From Dipteronia dyeriana (taxonomy: Eukaryota > Streptophyta > Magnoliopsida > Sapindales > Sapindaceae), in NCBI GenBank assembly GCA_032871835.1, contig CM065300.1, forward strand, positions 64,801,192 through 64,865,191: a stretch of 64,000 nt of DNA. Direction: 5' to 3'. Positions 35,107 through 46,471 of this stretch are shown piece after piece. Each line of letters begins with the position of its first letter. The stretch's first letter is position 1. The notes beneath the pieces were generated by a model that saw nothing but the letters and a program-made list of their open reading frames with translations, ran no database searches and was not told where the DNA came from. A program made the translations under genes and the position numbers.

Positions 35107-35520
35107 ATACATTTGCTACAAATATAAAAATGAAGATAGGTTACAAAATCACTCCCTCACATTACAATGAGTAAGATTCCTATAACTAATCTTCATCATA
35201 TCTTGAACTTCATCTTGATCTTCACTTGAAACAACCTACAAATCATCTCAAAGCACAAAGCAAATACAAGAGAAAACAACAAATGGAAACATATACTATG
35301 GATAAGAATATACAATAAAGTCCACAAATACATGTATATCCCCCTCAATACATGCCAAAACACAATAATTCTTAACCAAATCTTAAGACTAATTATTACA
35401 TGCCATTGGAAGTTCAAAATTTCACAAAACAACATAAAAAGAATCTAAGTAACTAGCATCTCTTTTTCCCCCTTTTTGACATAAAATGATGCCAAAAGGT
35501 TAAGAAATATACCTCAAAGA
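35107..35520. other. Element A spacer between left LTR and extra ORF
   Basis: No gene. Contains a PPT-like motif on the minus strand (TTGAGGGGGATA, about 35337-35348), equivalent to the one at 57559 in element B. Confidence 0.6.
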
Positions 35521-36593
35521 TCAAATACTAACTACTTGTTCCACCAAAGAAAGTCGTGCGAGTAGTCGATCTACATAATGCTTGAGTGGTGGTCTTGAGC
35601 TTGAAGCAATGCACTCCTCCAACTCTTTTAACCTAGCATCTTGTTGAACAACTATAGCACTCAACTCATCAACCTTCTCCTTCAATTGTATAGCCCAAGC
35701 CCAATCCGAAAGAATATTTGTGCTAATCACATGACTATCAACTTGAGAACTACTAAATAGTCCAAAAATATCACAAGTCTTATCCTTATTCTTATAGAAC
35801 ATGTATGACACACGTTTATCACAATACTTGTCCAAGGGTTGAACTAACACATCATCTTTTCTACTCTTAATCCTATGAGCTAAACACAATGAAGTAATAA
35901 ACCCTGGTAATGCAAGCTTTTTATCACCTCTAGTAGAGAATGCCGCACTATTAATGTAATACAAGAGAAGATCTCCAAGGTTTATCGGCTGATTAGTTAA
36001 CAAGGCATACACTATTTTGATCTTGTCCTTATTCAACTCGGTTGAATTTGAAAATCCAATAACGTTAGTGCAAATGAATAAATGCCAAAATGCACTAGCC
36101 TTAGTTAACTCATGTTGACTAATGTATGCCATATTTTTTCACACAAAAAAAGCATTGTCACAAAGAGTTCTACCCATGATATTTAGATTGTCAATGACAT
36201 CCACATCTAGAAAATTAGAATATATACCATTAGATAGCCCAGGAAACTTGTTAATGTTTTCCTGGTTAACTCTAAACACAACACCCCTAATTTCCATCAA
36301 ACCATATAACAAGGTGGCACTTTCCTTATATTCAAGATAAAACTCTCTAACAAGAGTATCATTTACAACTCCTAACACGCTCACGCAAGATTCCCAATTT
36401 CTATCCTTTAAGCACTAAGAACATAAGAATCTTTACACTTACCAAAGCCAATGTCTCTCTCTTGAGATATCTTCTTTGTTCCAAAGATCCCTAAATCTTT
36501 TGTCCTTGAAGCTTTGGATCTTTCTGAGGTAGACTTGGCTTTCACAACAGGATTCAATTGATTTCCACTTCCGGTAATCTCAGTTACTCCCAT
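35521..36593 (-). pseudogene. Element A extra ORF ('putative plant transposon protein' type), broken
   Basis: Homologous to the extra ORF of element B. Starts MGVTEITGSGNQLN (36593) and runs through LVREFYLEYKESATLL, MEIRGVVFRVNQENINKF, LDVDVIDNLNIMGRTLCDNA, INLGDLLLYYINSAAFSTRG, KKLALPGFITSLCLAH to a C-terminal coiled-coil-like segment (KEKVDELSAIVVQQDARLKE). The FYxxxx and VRGVVF...IN blocks resemble the plant transposon protein domain found in accessory ORFs of plant retroelements. A one-base deletion near 36416 and an in-frame TGA near 36135 disrupt it. No enzyme motifs; function unknown. Confidence 0.7.
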
Positions 36594-38469
36594 TTTTCTT
36601 GTGTTATAAGATGCTATATACATACAACAAAAGTTAGTGAAAAACAAAACAAGCACATTAGGCACAAAGATATAAAAAACAAAGACATGTGACTTAAGAA
36701 TAAATCAGCATGCAAGACAAAGATAATGAGTAATATCTTACAAGTATCATTAAGTTAAAATATGCCAACATGTAACAAAATGAAGCATGTGAACATATCA
36801 TAAAAGAGAACAATGTCTAGCATACAATGCTCCCCCTTGATAAATGTCATAACTAAAATCAATGATAGTATAGAGTTCACAAAGATATTCACACAATCAC
36901 ACATTCAAGCAATTTGAAGAAATCTCAACAATATAAGCTTCACATGCTAAGAGAGATACACAAAGATTTTCAAGTTCTCTCATAATTCTTCAACAATTGA
37001 TAAAATATCATCATACTCATAAACAAAGTGTGTGTGTGAGAGATATGCTTCAAATATATATCAAGAAGTAGTTTGATAATCAACATGCAAACAATTTCCA
37101 ACAACTATTCATCATAAGCTTTTTCCATAAAAAGTCAAACCGATTATCATCCGAATTTTTGCTTTTAAGAGAATAGATTTCAACAAATGAGCGTGTGTGT
37201 GCATGTGGCTCGTCATCCCATTTCTGTTTTTCAACCCGAGCTCATTTTTTTTTCAACTATACTCCTTTTTAAGCCTTCATTCTTTTCTTTTTAGGCTTTG
37301 AATCAAAGAACTTTCTTTTCATGATTCCATTTCAACACTTCTTTGATTTTTTTCCTTTTTTTTAAACATAAACAAAATTCATTTCATGACGGCTTTCACT
37401 CCTCACAATGGTGTAGCTCTTTCCAACATTGGGTAGTTTTCACAACCAATGTGTGTATCCCATTCCATGAAGGTACTCGTTGAGTTCTATGTATTTGCCG
37501 AAACAAAATGGATACTAACCATATGTCATTTTAAATGTACTTAAGCACAAAAATTTCAAGGTGTATCCAAAGTTTACATATTAGTAAACTCAACCTACTA
37601 GCACAAAATATAACAGAAGCAAGGTGCAATTTTTAAAAAACCAAGATTTTATGGCTCATAAGCACATGATCTAAAAGCAATAAGTAGAAACTTATTCAAG
37701 ATCATTAGTTCTCTAATGAGTAGCTTTCAAAGAATATGAAGCTCATAGTTTCAAAAGTAATGTCACTCAATATACTATACACAAACAATCATCAAAGTTA
37801 AGATCAATGTGAACAATATCACTATTAGATAGTAAAATAGCAAATATCAATAAGAATCATATGTATGCTATACAAAATTCTCTAATATGACATGTTATTA
37901 GATGTATATCAAAAACTGAGTCAAAAAATGAATATCTAAGAGAACATCCATTAGAGTATAGAGATACCTTTTGCACATTATATTTACCAAATATCATACT
38001 TCCGCCCTTTTTATGAGCACTCTTGCCTTGAATGTCCTCATGACATCAAGTTGACGATGTTTCACAACAAGAGTATAAAAAGCATAATATCTCAACTCAA
38101 TCAACACATATATCAAAAAAAGAACTTCTTTAAAGTTAACCAACAAATTTCGACCATCATAACAAACATGATGTGAGATAACCAAGTTCATATCAATACA
38201 TGGAGTATTCAAAGCTAGCAAGTAAGAATAATCAAAATAATTCATATATCGCCTCAAAGCTACCTCACATGTGCTTCTTACATTAGTGATAAGAGCACTC
38301 ACCCTTGAACCACTTGTTCTTGGGTGAACCTACACAAACATTTCCAATATCATCCTTGACAACAATGTTAAATCTAGAGAAAAGCCCTTCAATGACTTGA
38401 TTAACAAGAATATCATTAATACACTCTTCTTTAACATTTTCAAGACAAACTTTGTCAAGTTGAACAAGA
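36594..38469. other. Element A internal non-coding region
   Basis: Between gag remnant and extra ORF, where pol would be expected in a Sirevirus. No integrase or RT motifs. Contains a second PPT-like motif on the minus strand (CAAGGGGGAGCATTG, about 36826-36840). Very similar to 58721-60600 in element B, so the absence of pol is shared. Confidence 0.65.
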
Positions 38470-39048
38470 TTAGTTTCCTTTCTACATCATAACTTCTTTT
38501 CATGCTTAGCAATATTATCATGTTTTTCAACTTTCAAAGCCTTAGTATGTTCAAGTTGAAGTTTAATCTCCTTATCTCTAGATTCATTTCCTAATTTGTA
38601 TTTTTCAATTAATTTATAACACATATGCTTAATGTGACCTATTGTGTTGCAATAATGGAAAATTAGAATAAAAGATGAGATTGTACCTTTTGGAGTTGAA
38701 CTAGCTTCAATAGGAGTTTGCAAAGATACTTTGTTTGCCAACTTCTTCTTGGCTTTTGATCTTCTCTTCTGGTGAGGTTTATTGTTAATCACGACTTCAT
38801 CCATGTGAGTAGGAAGTGGTGCTTCCAAGGGCTCCTCTTCAACTACTAAGTCATCTTCACCACTATGAGAGTTAACAAGATTTTTAACACTAGACACGCT
38901 TACCGAATCATTCACTAAGTCCTTGATGGCCTCCTTAGCCGTGTCTATCTCTTCTATTAATTCTTGTTCTCTCTTCTTCAAAGAAGATATCACATTACCC
39001 TTTTCACGGTTTATATTTTCAAGTTCTCTAAACTTCTTCATAATATCA
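38470..39048 (-). pseudogene. Element A gag, C-terminal part
   Basis: Coiled-coil region (KKREQELIEEIDTAKEAIKD), acidic and basic stretches (HQKRRSKAKKKLANK), then a C-terminal zinc knuckle HYCNTIGHIKHMCYK. The first Cys of the knuckle is replaced (FHYC, against CHYC in element B), so it cannot coordinate zinc normally. The N-terminal 20 codons of the open frame come from LTR sequence because of the deletion at about 39048. Confidence 0.8.
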
Positions 39049-41070
39049 CCCTCATGCTCAATATTCTGAGGCCTCACACCTTTTGTCAAGACTCCATCGC
39101 TCATCCTTCTGGATGCTCATGGCCCCAAGCAAGACTTCCTTGCTTACCCTTTCGGATCCTCACGACACTAGGCAAGACTTCCTTGCTTGACATTCCGAGG
39201 TCTCCCACCTCTTGCCAAGACTTCCATGCTCAACAACATAGGTCTCACACATATTGTCAAGACTTCCTTCTCATAAAGCATCTAGGTGATCATGAATGCA
39301 AAACGCAAACAAGCATGCAACATAGAATGTTATGATCAACACATCCTATGGAAAATACTATACATAAGCATGAATGCACATAACAAATGTTGTCTAGTCA
39401 ATCATGCATGTTTAATCCATCTAGATCATGTAAGATATATTCAACATTAATTACAACCTAGATACATGCATAGATTTAAAACTTGAGTCACAAGATATGT
39501 TCAGTTAAAACATAATCAAGTTTAAATCTCATATACCAAAAATATGCGAAAATCATGTGACAAAGTCATTTAGATTAAAGCAAGAGTTCTAGAGAATATT
39601 TCATATTCATAGATTCAACAAAGCACATGAATAGCTCAATAGAACACAAGCACATGTATTATGGTGAGATTTCGGCCAAAGAGGGCCTAATACATGTGAA
39701 GAACTATTTTTCATAAAATCAATCAATTAAAGATCATCAAATAGTCCTAGAATCAAATCTAGCACAATTCAATCCCAAACATGTGAAAACATAGGCAAAA
39801 TCAAAACCTAACTCAACATGTGAGATTTCAATTGAAACTCAATCTAGCTTTAAATGAGTTCAAAACTCAAATCAAAATAATCACAATACACATATATATG
39901 TTGAAGAAGAAAACCCAAGGTAATTGACCAAGTTTTAAAAGAAAACTTTGGGAGAAAATCAATACCTTAGTTGATTTGGTGCAGTCCCGTTTTGTGAGAT
40001 TAGACTCCAAAAACAGCAATAAAACTAACTCAAACCTTTAGAGAAAAGATGAAGGATGAATAGAAAAACACTTTCAATTTTGAATCACTCAGATTGAAGT
40101 TCAAATGAAGAAGTTATAGTGTTTGGAAGGTGATAAAACTTGAGAGAAAATTCTGCACTCAAATTTTGAATCTCTTCTTAGAATGAAATGTGAGAGGAAG
40201 GGATATATAAAGGAGAAGGAAAAGAATACAAGCAAAGTGACCAAATGGGCCTTAAGTGCACCAAGCACACTTGCTGCCTAAGATGGCACATGGACATCTC
40301 AGGGCAGCAAGAATTCTGGCCCGAGATGGCCATGCGCCATCTCGGCAAAGAGTGCTTGATTGCACTTCTTTTTCTCGCCCGCTCCCCTCGCGTTCTTCCA
40401 CCGTTCTCCGGCCTCCAAACTCGGAATTCAAATCCATTTATAGATTATGAACCATAACTCTCTCACAGACATGGACATATAAGATACTCAACCCAAAAAG
40501 TAATAATTCAACTTGATATACGAATAGGAAGACGAAGACAATGTATGCAATGTGAGTTGAAAGTGTAGTATATTTTGACTTAGAACATGAAATCAATAGT
40601 ATGAGTAACCGAAATGACCGGAACTCAATCAAGAATGATTTAAGACTAAAATAAAGTTCAATATCCATGTTTTACAGATATATACACATACAAACACATT
40701 TCACACTAGAATGCAAACTATATAGAGATAGTCTTCAATCATGCATTTTCTAAAACATGTTATTTTCATACCAATGCATGAGCATTCATCTTCAAGTGTG
40801 TGAATCTGTTATAAATGGGGCACAATTATGTAGTGACATATATGAATAAATTGTATGTGTGTGCCTAAGCCTTGTAAGAGAAAGATAAGGTCTTAGTATT
40901 ATTCTGTTGAACCATATAGCATCATTTCTCTTTGAAGACTTTGAACTGGCTTTGACTAGTTGTTCCTTCTTCTTTGAAGCTTGAATCATCATGAATCTAA
41001 ACAACTAAATTATTACAAGTAAACATCATTTTGATGTGGAATTAATGCCAACACAATCTAAAACCTAACA
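39049..41070 (-). repeat. Element A 5' LTR (right), truncated
   Basis: Matches the LTRs of A-left and B. Its first 500 or so bases (U5 side), the PBS and N-terminal gag are deleted. The junction near TATCACCCTC again has short shared sequence. Right end AAAACCTAACA at 41070. Contains the paired hairpins at about 40270-40345 (ATCTCAGGGCAGCAAG and CCCGAGATGGCCATG). Confidence 0.85.
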
Positions 41071-41075
41071 CTCAT
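41071..41075. repeat. Target-site duplication, right, of element A
   Basis: CTCAT, identical to 33281-33285. Confidence 0.85.
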
Positions 41076-41079
41076 CATA

Positions 41080-41900
41080 TAGCCTGACCCTAAGTGACGT
41101 GTACGATGTTTCTACCGGGATAACAGCTTCTGTTCCGAATGCCAAAGAGAACGGAGTTTCTCCTATAGAAGTTCTTGTTGTCATCCGATATGCCCATAAC
41201 AGCTCAGGAAGTTTTTCAACCCAACTACCTTTCTTGGCATCTAGCTTTGTTTTGAGCGTGTGCTTGATAATTTTGTTTACTACTTCAGCTTGCCCATTCG
41301 TTTGAGGGTGGGCAGGTGTGGTATAATAATTTGCAATCTGGTACTTGTTGCACAGCTGTCTTAAATTTTAATTATCGAACCGGGTGCCGTTGTCAATGAT
41401 AATAGTGCTCAGTACTCTAAATCTATAGAGTATATTTTTCTTCACAAAATTCATGGTATTTTCTTCTGTGATATGTACCAACGCTTCAGCTTCTACCCAC
41501 TTTGTGAAATAATCAACGGCTACTATAGCATGCTTTGCTCCACCCCTATCCCTATCGGTATTGGGCCAATTAAGTCCAGGCCCCACATAGCAAATGGCCA
41601 TGGGGATGTAAGGCTTCTAAGTTGTTCTGGGGGATGTCGGATATCGTTGGCTATCCTTTGGCATGCATTGCAACTTTCTGAACATCGTTGTGCATCCGAG
41701 AACAAAGAGGGCCAATAATAACCTTGCCTGAGTACCTTGTGTGCTAAACTTTTTCCCCATTATGGTTTCCGCATACTCCGCCATGGATTTCCTATAGTAT
41801 CTGACATTCATCTTCTTCTGATACACATCTTTGGAGTGTTTGGGAAAACCCCTTTCTGTACAATTCTCCTCCAATCAATGTGTATCTTGTTGACCGGTAT
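41080..41900 (-). pseudogene. Tat-type gypsy integrase, broken
   Basis: Minus strand. Zinc-binding N-terminal part is CxxC-like with SESCNACQRIAND (about 41640-41690). The catalytic core has DLIGPIP, AIVAVDYFTKWVEAEAL (first Asp, about 41500-41545), then IIIDNGTRFDN (second Asp, about 41368-41402) and a TNGQAE-type Glu region (about 41280-41320). It ends with the LPELLWAYR, TTRTSIGETPFS and AVIPVE equivalents just before 41080. Frameshifts and stops split it. A retroviral-type integrase would insert the DNA copy of the element. Confidence 0.85.
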
Positions 41901-42090
41901 CTAATGCGTTTGGCTTCTAGGGGATCGTCCGGAAGCACGCCTTCTTCTAGATACCTTTTTAGTTGAGTTATCCAACAGTCTGACGGTGTTTGGATTTCTG
42001 AGATTTCAAAGTTTTTCGGTTCAACTATACTCGGTCTGAGGAGATGTGCGACCGGAATAGTTTTTAGCCTGATTATAGTTGTTACTGATG

Positions 42091-42729
42091 CTAGTTTAAA
42101 CAAAGCGTCTGCCTTTTCATTTTTTTCCCTGGAATCTGGACAATCCTATATTCTTTGAATTTTTGAAGGAGTTGTTTTGCTATGCCTCTATAAGCTATCT
42201 TACCTTCATCTCTAGCTTGGTATTCATCCAGGACTTGGTTGACGATTACCAGCGAGTCACTGAATATCTTGACCTTATCTGCTCCGAGGGCTATGCATAC
42301 TCTAAATCTAGCTAGTAATGCCTCATACTCAGCTTGGTTATTTGTTTCTTTGAAGTCGAATCTCATGGCACATTCAACATCATCTTCTTCCGGGGTGCAT
42401 ACTATGATCCCTGCCCCACTGTCATGAGTGTTTGAGGAACCATCAACATATAACCTCCATGAGAAATTCTTGCCCAACATCCTTTACACTTCCAGGTTTG
42501 GTTCTGTGAATTCTACTATGAAATCTGTCATTGCTTGGCCTTTAAGAGATGTCCTAGGGACGTACTGAATATCGAACTCACTCAGCTCGATTCCCCATTT
42601 AGTTAATCTCTCTAAAATTTCTGGCTTCTGTAAGATTTGCTTAAGCGGGCAATCGGTGAGAACCTGGATTGTATGAGCCTTAAAGTATGGCCTCAACTTC
42701 CTTGCTGTCGAAACCAATGCTAGGGCCAT
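42091..42729 (-). pseudogene. Tat-type gypsy RNase H domains (RT-linked and second, archaeal-type)
   Basis: Two RNase H-like units follow RT. The first ends with LRPYFKAHTIQVLTDCPLKQ and WGIELSEFDIQYVPR (42484-42729). The second has SWRLYVDGSS then SGAGIIV (first Asp), NNQAEYEALLAR (Glu) and IFSDSLVIVNQV (Asp) at 42091-42480. The tandem arrangement characterises the Tat lineage, in which the second RNase H is a later acquisition. Stops separate the two frames. RNase H removes the RNA strand of RNA:DNA hybrids. Confidence 0.88.
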
Positions 42730-43945
42730 TTTTTCTGCCTATGAATACCTGGTTTCAGACAGAATAAGAGCTTTGCTGGTATAGTATATTGGCCTCTATA
42801 CCCCATCTTCTGTTCTGACTAGAGCCAAGCTTACTGCTAATTCCGTAATTGATAAGTACAAATAGAGTATTTCTCCCATTTTAGGTTTAGAAAAGATGGG
42901 AGCCTACCTACCCTAAGTACTCATTGATTTTCAGGAATGATTGCTCACATTCTTCGTTCCATTCGAACCATTTCCCTTTTTTGATTACTTTAAAAAGGGG
43001 AGCACATCTATCTGTGGCCTTTGAAATAAATCTACCTACGGAAGATAAGCATCATGTCACGTGTTGCACTTCTTTTAGCGTCCTTAGTGAAGTCATTTTT
43101 TGAAGAGCTTGGATCTTCTCAGGGTTCACTTCTATTCCCCTCTGGTGAACTTAGAAACCTAGAAACCTTCCTGAAGGAACCCTAAATAGGCATTTGTTTG
43201 GGTTCAACTTCATCTGATATCTCTTCAAGACATCGAATGTTTCCCACAGGTCTGAAGCATGTTCATCTGCCGAGATGCTTTTGGTTAACATGTCTTCTAT
43301 GTAAACTTCCATGTTTCTACCTACTTGGTGAGCAAAGATCCTATTGACCAATCCCTGGTATGTTGCTACAACATTTTTCAGCCCAAAAGGCATTACTATG
43401 TAACAGTATAAGCCTTGATCGGTAGTAAACGTTGTTTTTTCTTCATTAGCCTTATTCATCTGGATTTGATTATATCCCGAGTAAGCATCCATGAAACTGA
43501 GTAACTCACGGTCTGATGTAGCATCAACGAATTGGTCTATTGTTGGGAGTGGAAAATTGTCCTTTGGGCAAGCCTTGTTCAGATCCGTAAAGTCCACACA
43601 CATTCTCCACTGTCCATTTTTCTTCTGGACCATAAACACATTTGCTACCCACTGAGGGTAGCTGATTTCTCTGATTGATCCTATAACGAGTAACTTCGCC
43701 ACTTCTTGGTTAATTGCTCGACTTCTTTCAAGATTGAATGACTTTCTCTTTTGTATTACTGGTCTTGCATTTGGATCTACTGCCAAGTGATGTGATATAA
43801 CTCGGGCATCTATTCCTACCATATCTTCATGGCTCCAGGCAAATACATCCTTGAATTCTCTAAGTAGATTAATAAGTTCTTGCTTAACCTTTTCTTCTAA
43901 ATTGGCCCCGATTTTGATCTTCTTATCAGGTTCATCTTCCTTCAA
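42730..43945 (-). pseudogene. Tat-type gypsy reverse transcriptase, broken
   Basis: Open from 43945 to 43151 on the minus strand, then broken. Motifs in order: EFKDVFAWSHEDM (43830-43870), WVANVFMVQKKNGQWRMCVD (about 43600-43660), FTDLNKACPKDNFPLP, MDAYSGYNQI (about 43460-43490), IVMPFGLKNVVATYQ, then MEVYIEDMLTKS (about 43270-43310). The catalytic box reads YIED instead of Y-x-D-D. The end of the RT and connection (about 42730-43150) carries stops and shifts. The upstream end stops at the C2 insertion (43976) and protease continues at 54289. Confidence 0.88.
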
Positions 43946-43971
43946 GACTATTTCCTCTATTGGTTCACTTT

Positions 43972-43976
43972 TAGAC
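43972..43976. repeat. Target-site duplication, left, of C2
   Basis: TAGAC, same as 54284-54288. Confidence 0.9.
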
Positions 43977-46456
43977 TGTAGGGAAAAAACGGTTTAGAAA
44001 CGCAGCGGAAGCATGAGAAAAAATGAGATTAGGGTTTGCGTATAAATAAAAAATTTCCCTTTTATGCAACGAGAACCTTAACCCTAGATTAATTGATGTA
44101 TATAAAAGTATCGTACCATTTTCGCGTGACGATTGAACAAGCGCTGAATTGATTCAGCAAGATCTTCCAATCCAATCGCGAACGTGAATCACCTTGGAGT
44201 GTGGGATCCTTTTCTTTAAATTGTATTCCTGAGGATGGAGACAAAGCAAATATCTTTTCTTTGTTAGTTACAAATATCATCCACGAGAAAAAATCAAAGA
44301 ACGTCCGGTCACTTGTGAATTATCAATCAATTTGATTGTAACTCGCGTGAACCTCGATTCGATGTTGTACACAAAACCCTTTTGATATAAAGGATATTAG
44401 TATACTATCAAATACAAAAACGTTCCCCTTTTTTCTCTACTTGGCCGAATTCACACACTATTGATTAGAGATGATCGAATTTTGTCTAGAGTAAAATCAG
44501 ATTTTTCTCCCTCAAAATTCCTATGATGGCTGAAACTTTTTCTTTCTCAAATAAAGCTTGGCCGAAATTACCTCTAATTCACCTTAGGGCTGGTTGAATT
44601 TATCATCCACATATATATAGGTTCATAAATCCTTTCCTAAGAAGGATTCACTTGGTTGGCAAGAATCCTTTCCTTAGGTGGATTTATTTGGTAGTTAGAA
44701 TCCTTATCTAGAAGGAAATCTATCCTATCCTATATTATACATGTGATGAGCGAAATTCCCTTATTTAAAGTAGATTAGGAGTGTTTAATCTCTCCTAATA
44801 AAGATTACTTTATGGAAGAGAATCATATCCTTAGGTAGATTAACTTGGTGGTTATGAATCCTTTTCAAATAAGAATTCTACCACTAAGTAGTTTTACTTG
44901 ATGACCAAGAATCCTTTTCCAAAAAAAAAATCTTTCCTACACCAAGACTCATAATCCTACTCAATAGTGTGTTTGTAACCATATTAAAGACTTCCTAATT
45001 TGATTAGATAAATAACTCCTTTTATTTATCTACTTATCAAATATAGTTTTTAACATTAACTATACTACCAACAATAGTATAGTTTTAGGAGACCATCTCC
45101 TAATAGGAAAAGATTTTGACTTTTAATTAAATAATTAATCAATCAACAAATTAATTAATATCCATTTAATTAAATAATAATAAAATAAAAATAATATATT
45201 AAAGCAATTATCCATAGCCATTGCCGCCCATACCTAGTATAAAGGCCATATACTATTTTTCTCATTTTATTAAATCCAATGGACCTTAATAAAAAGTCCA
45301 CATATGAACTAGACCTATTCTTACAAAAAGAAACAAGTTCACATGCCTTATTACAATTCTAGATGGACCCATAAATTGGTCCGGTAGAATATATCAAGTG
45401 ATCCATGCAAGTTCGTGTGGATTGGGGATCTTTGCGGGCTATCTAAATTTAAGCTCCAATAGACACAACCCAATCAAAATCAACAAATGATTCACTTAGG
45501 TCCAATCTATTTAATTTTAGTTCATTCCACTAAAGAACTAAAATTGAACTCTTAAATAAAGATAGAATAAGTTGATGTTACTCATTCATACCCTAGACAA
45601 CCTTATTGGAGAAAGTATATCCTCGTGAAGAATACCAGTAATCGCCAAGAGCTCATAGACCGCCTATAGCTCTCCAAGTTACCATATTTACTCATATGAC
45701 CACATTTTGAACTTTGATATTTTGACTTGTCCAGAAGCCATGTTTCAATAGACACTATTGAAAACTTAACGTTAAGATTTAATATCCAATACCTCAAAAC
45801 ATCCATATGATGGTATTCTACTCTCATTCTATAAATGGAGCCACGATGTCTATATCTATAAATGAAGTCCTCTATCGATTAACAAATGAATACCACCAAA
45901 CTATCGAGGATAGACTATGCTATATAATCGTACTCATTGATAGCTCAAATGATAACACTTGCAACCATAAGTCCATCATTTATCTCAGGATTGAGATAGA
46001 CTCTCTGATTGTCTTCAAATGAAAAATTTTATCTATTGACGGTTCTAGATAAAGTATTTCATTTTGATCCTATTCAATGCGCCCAGTGCACTCGATTCTT
46101 TTGCCCAAAGACACCACACTTTGATGATTTTAGACTCATCATAACACATTGATCCCACTCAAATGCTTGCAAAAGAATCTACAACTTTGACAAGATAAAG
46201 GCGCCCAACCTTCTATCTTTAGTTGTGAATATTAGTTAAGACTAACTAAAGAATTATGTCTACCTCATACATATCTAGATGTATTAACAATTCTTCTTTT
46301 CTCATAGTCTTTTGACATTATGATTATTTACTTTTGACAATTATAATAATTAAACTATGAATGCTATAAGATTTGTTAAACTAGAAATCACTTTATTTAT
46401 ATGAAACGATTGTTAATTACAATATTACACTCTTGCTATCGAGCATAATTCTAACA
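43977..46456 (-). repeat. C2 3' LTR
   Basis: Starts (minus strand) TGTTAGAATTATGCTCG after the PPT and ends in TTTTTTCCCTACA. 2480 bp. It lacks one copy of a roughly 39-bp segment that is duplicated in the 5' LTR (around 52806-52880). Confidence 0.95.
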
Positions 46457-46471
46457 ATCTTCCACTTGCTC
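46457..46471 (-). other. C2 polypurine tract
   Basis: GAGCAAGTGGAAGAT on the minus strand directly before the 3' LTR; primes plus-strand DNA synthesis. Confidence 0.85.

Larger units (their letters stand above)
33286..41070 (-). mobile_element. Element A: pol-less Sirevirus-like LTR element, internally deleted
   Basis: Bounded by TGAAAATACAAACACGG (33286) and AAAACCTAACA (41070), with a perfect 5-bp duplication CTCAT on both sides, so the ends are exact. Orientation is minus. Contains the C-terminal part of gag (38470-39048) and an extra ORF (35521-36593) but no protease, integrase or reverse transcriptase. Compared with element B it lacks two blocks: the U3 end of the left LTR plus PPT, and the U5 end of the right LTR plus PBS and N-terminal gag. 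Inserted just past the integrase C-terminus of the Tat element. Confidence 0.88.

Noticed and set aside
35196..35435. Hydrophobic 79-codon frame that could suggest a membrane protein
   Set aside because: AT-rich spacer of element A; the equivalent stretch in element B is not conserved as a frame.
36830..36845. Second PPT-like motif considered as an LTR boundary
   Set aside because: No LTR terminus follows it; the real LTR ends are fixed by target duplications elsewhere.
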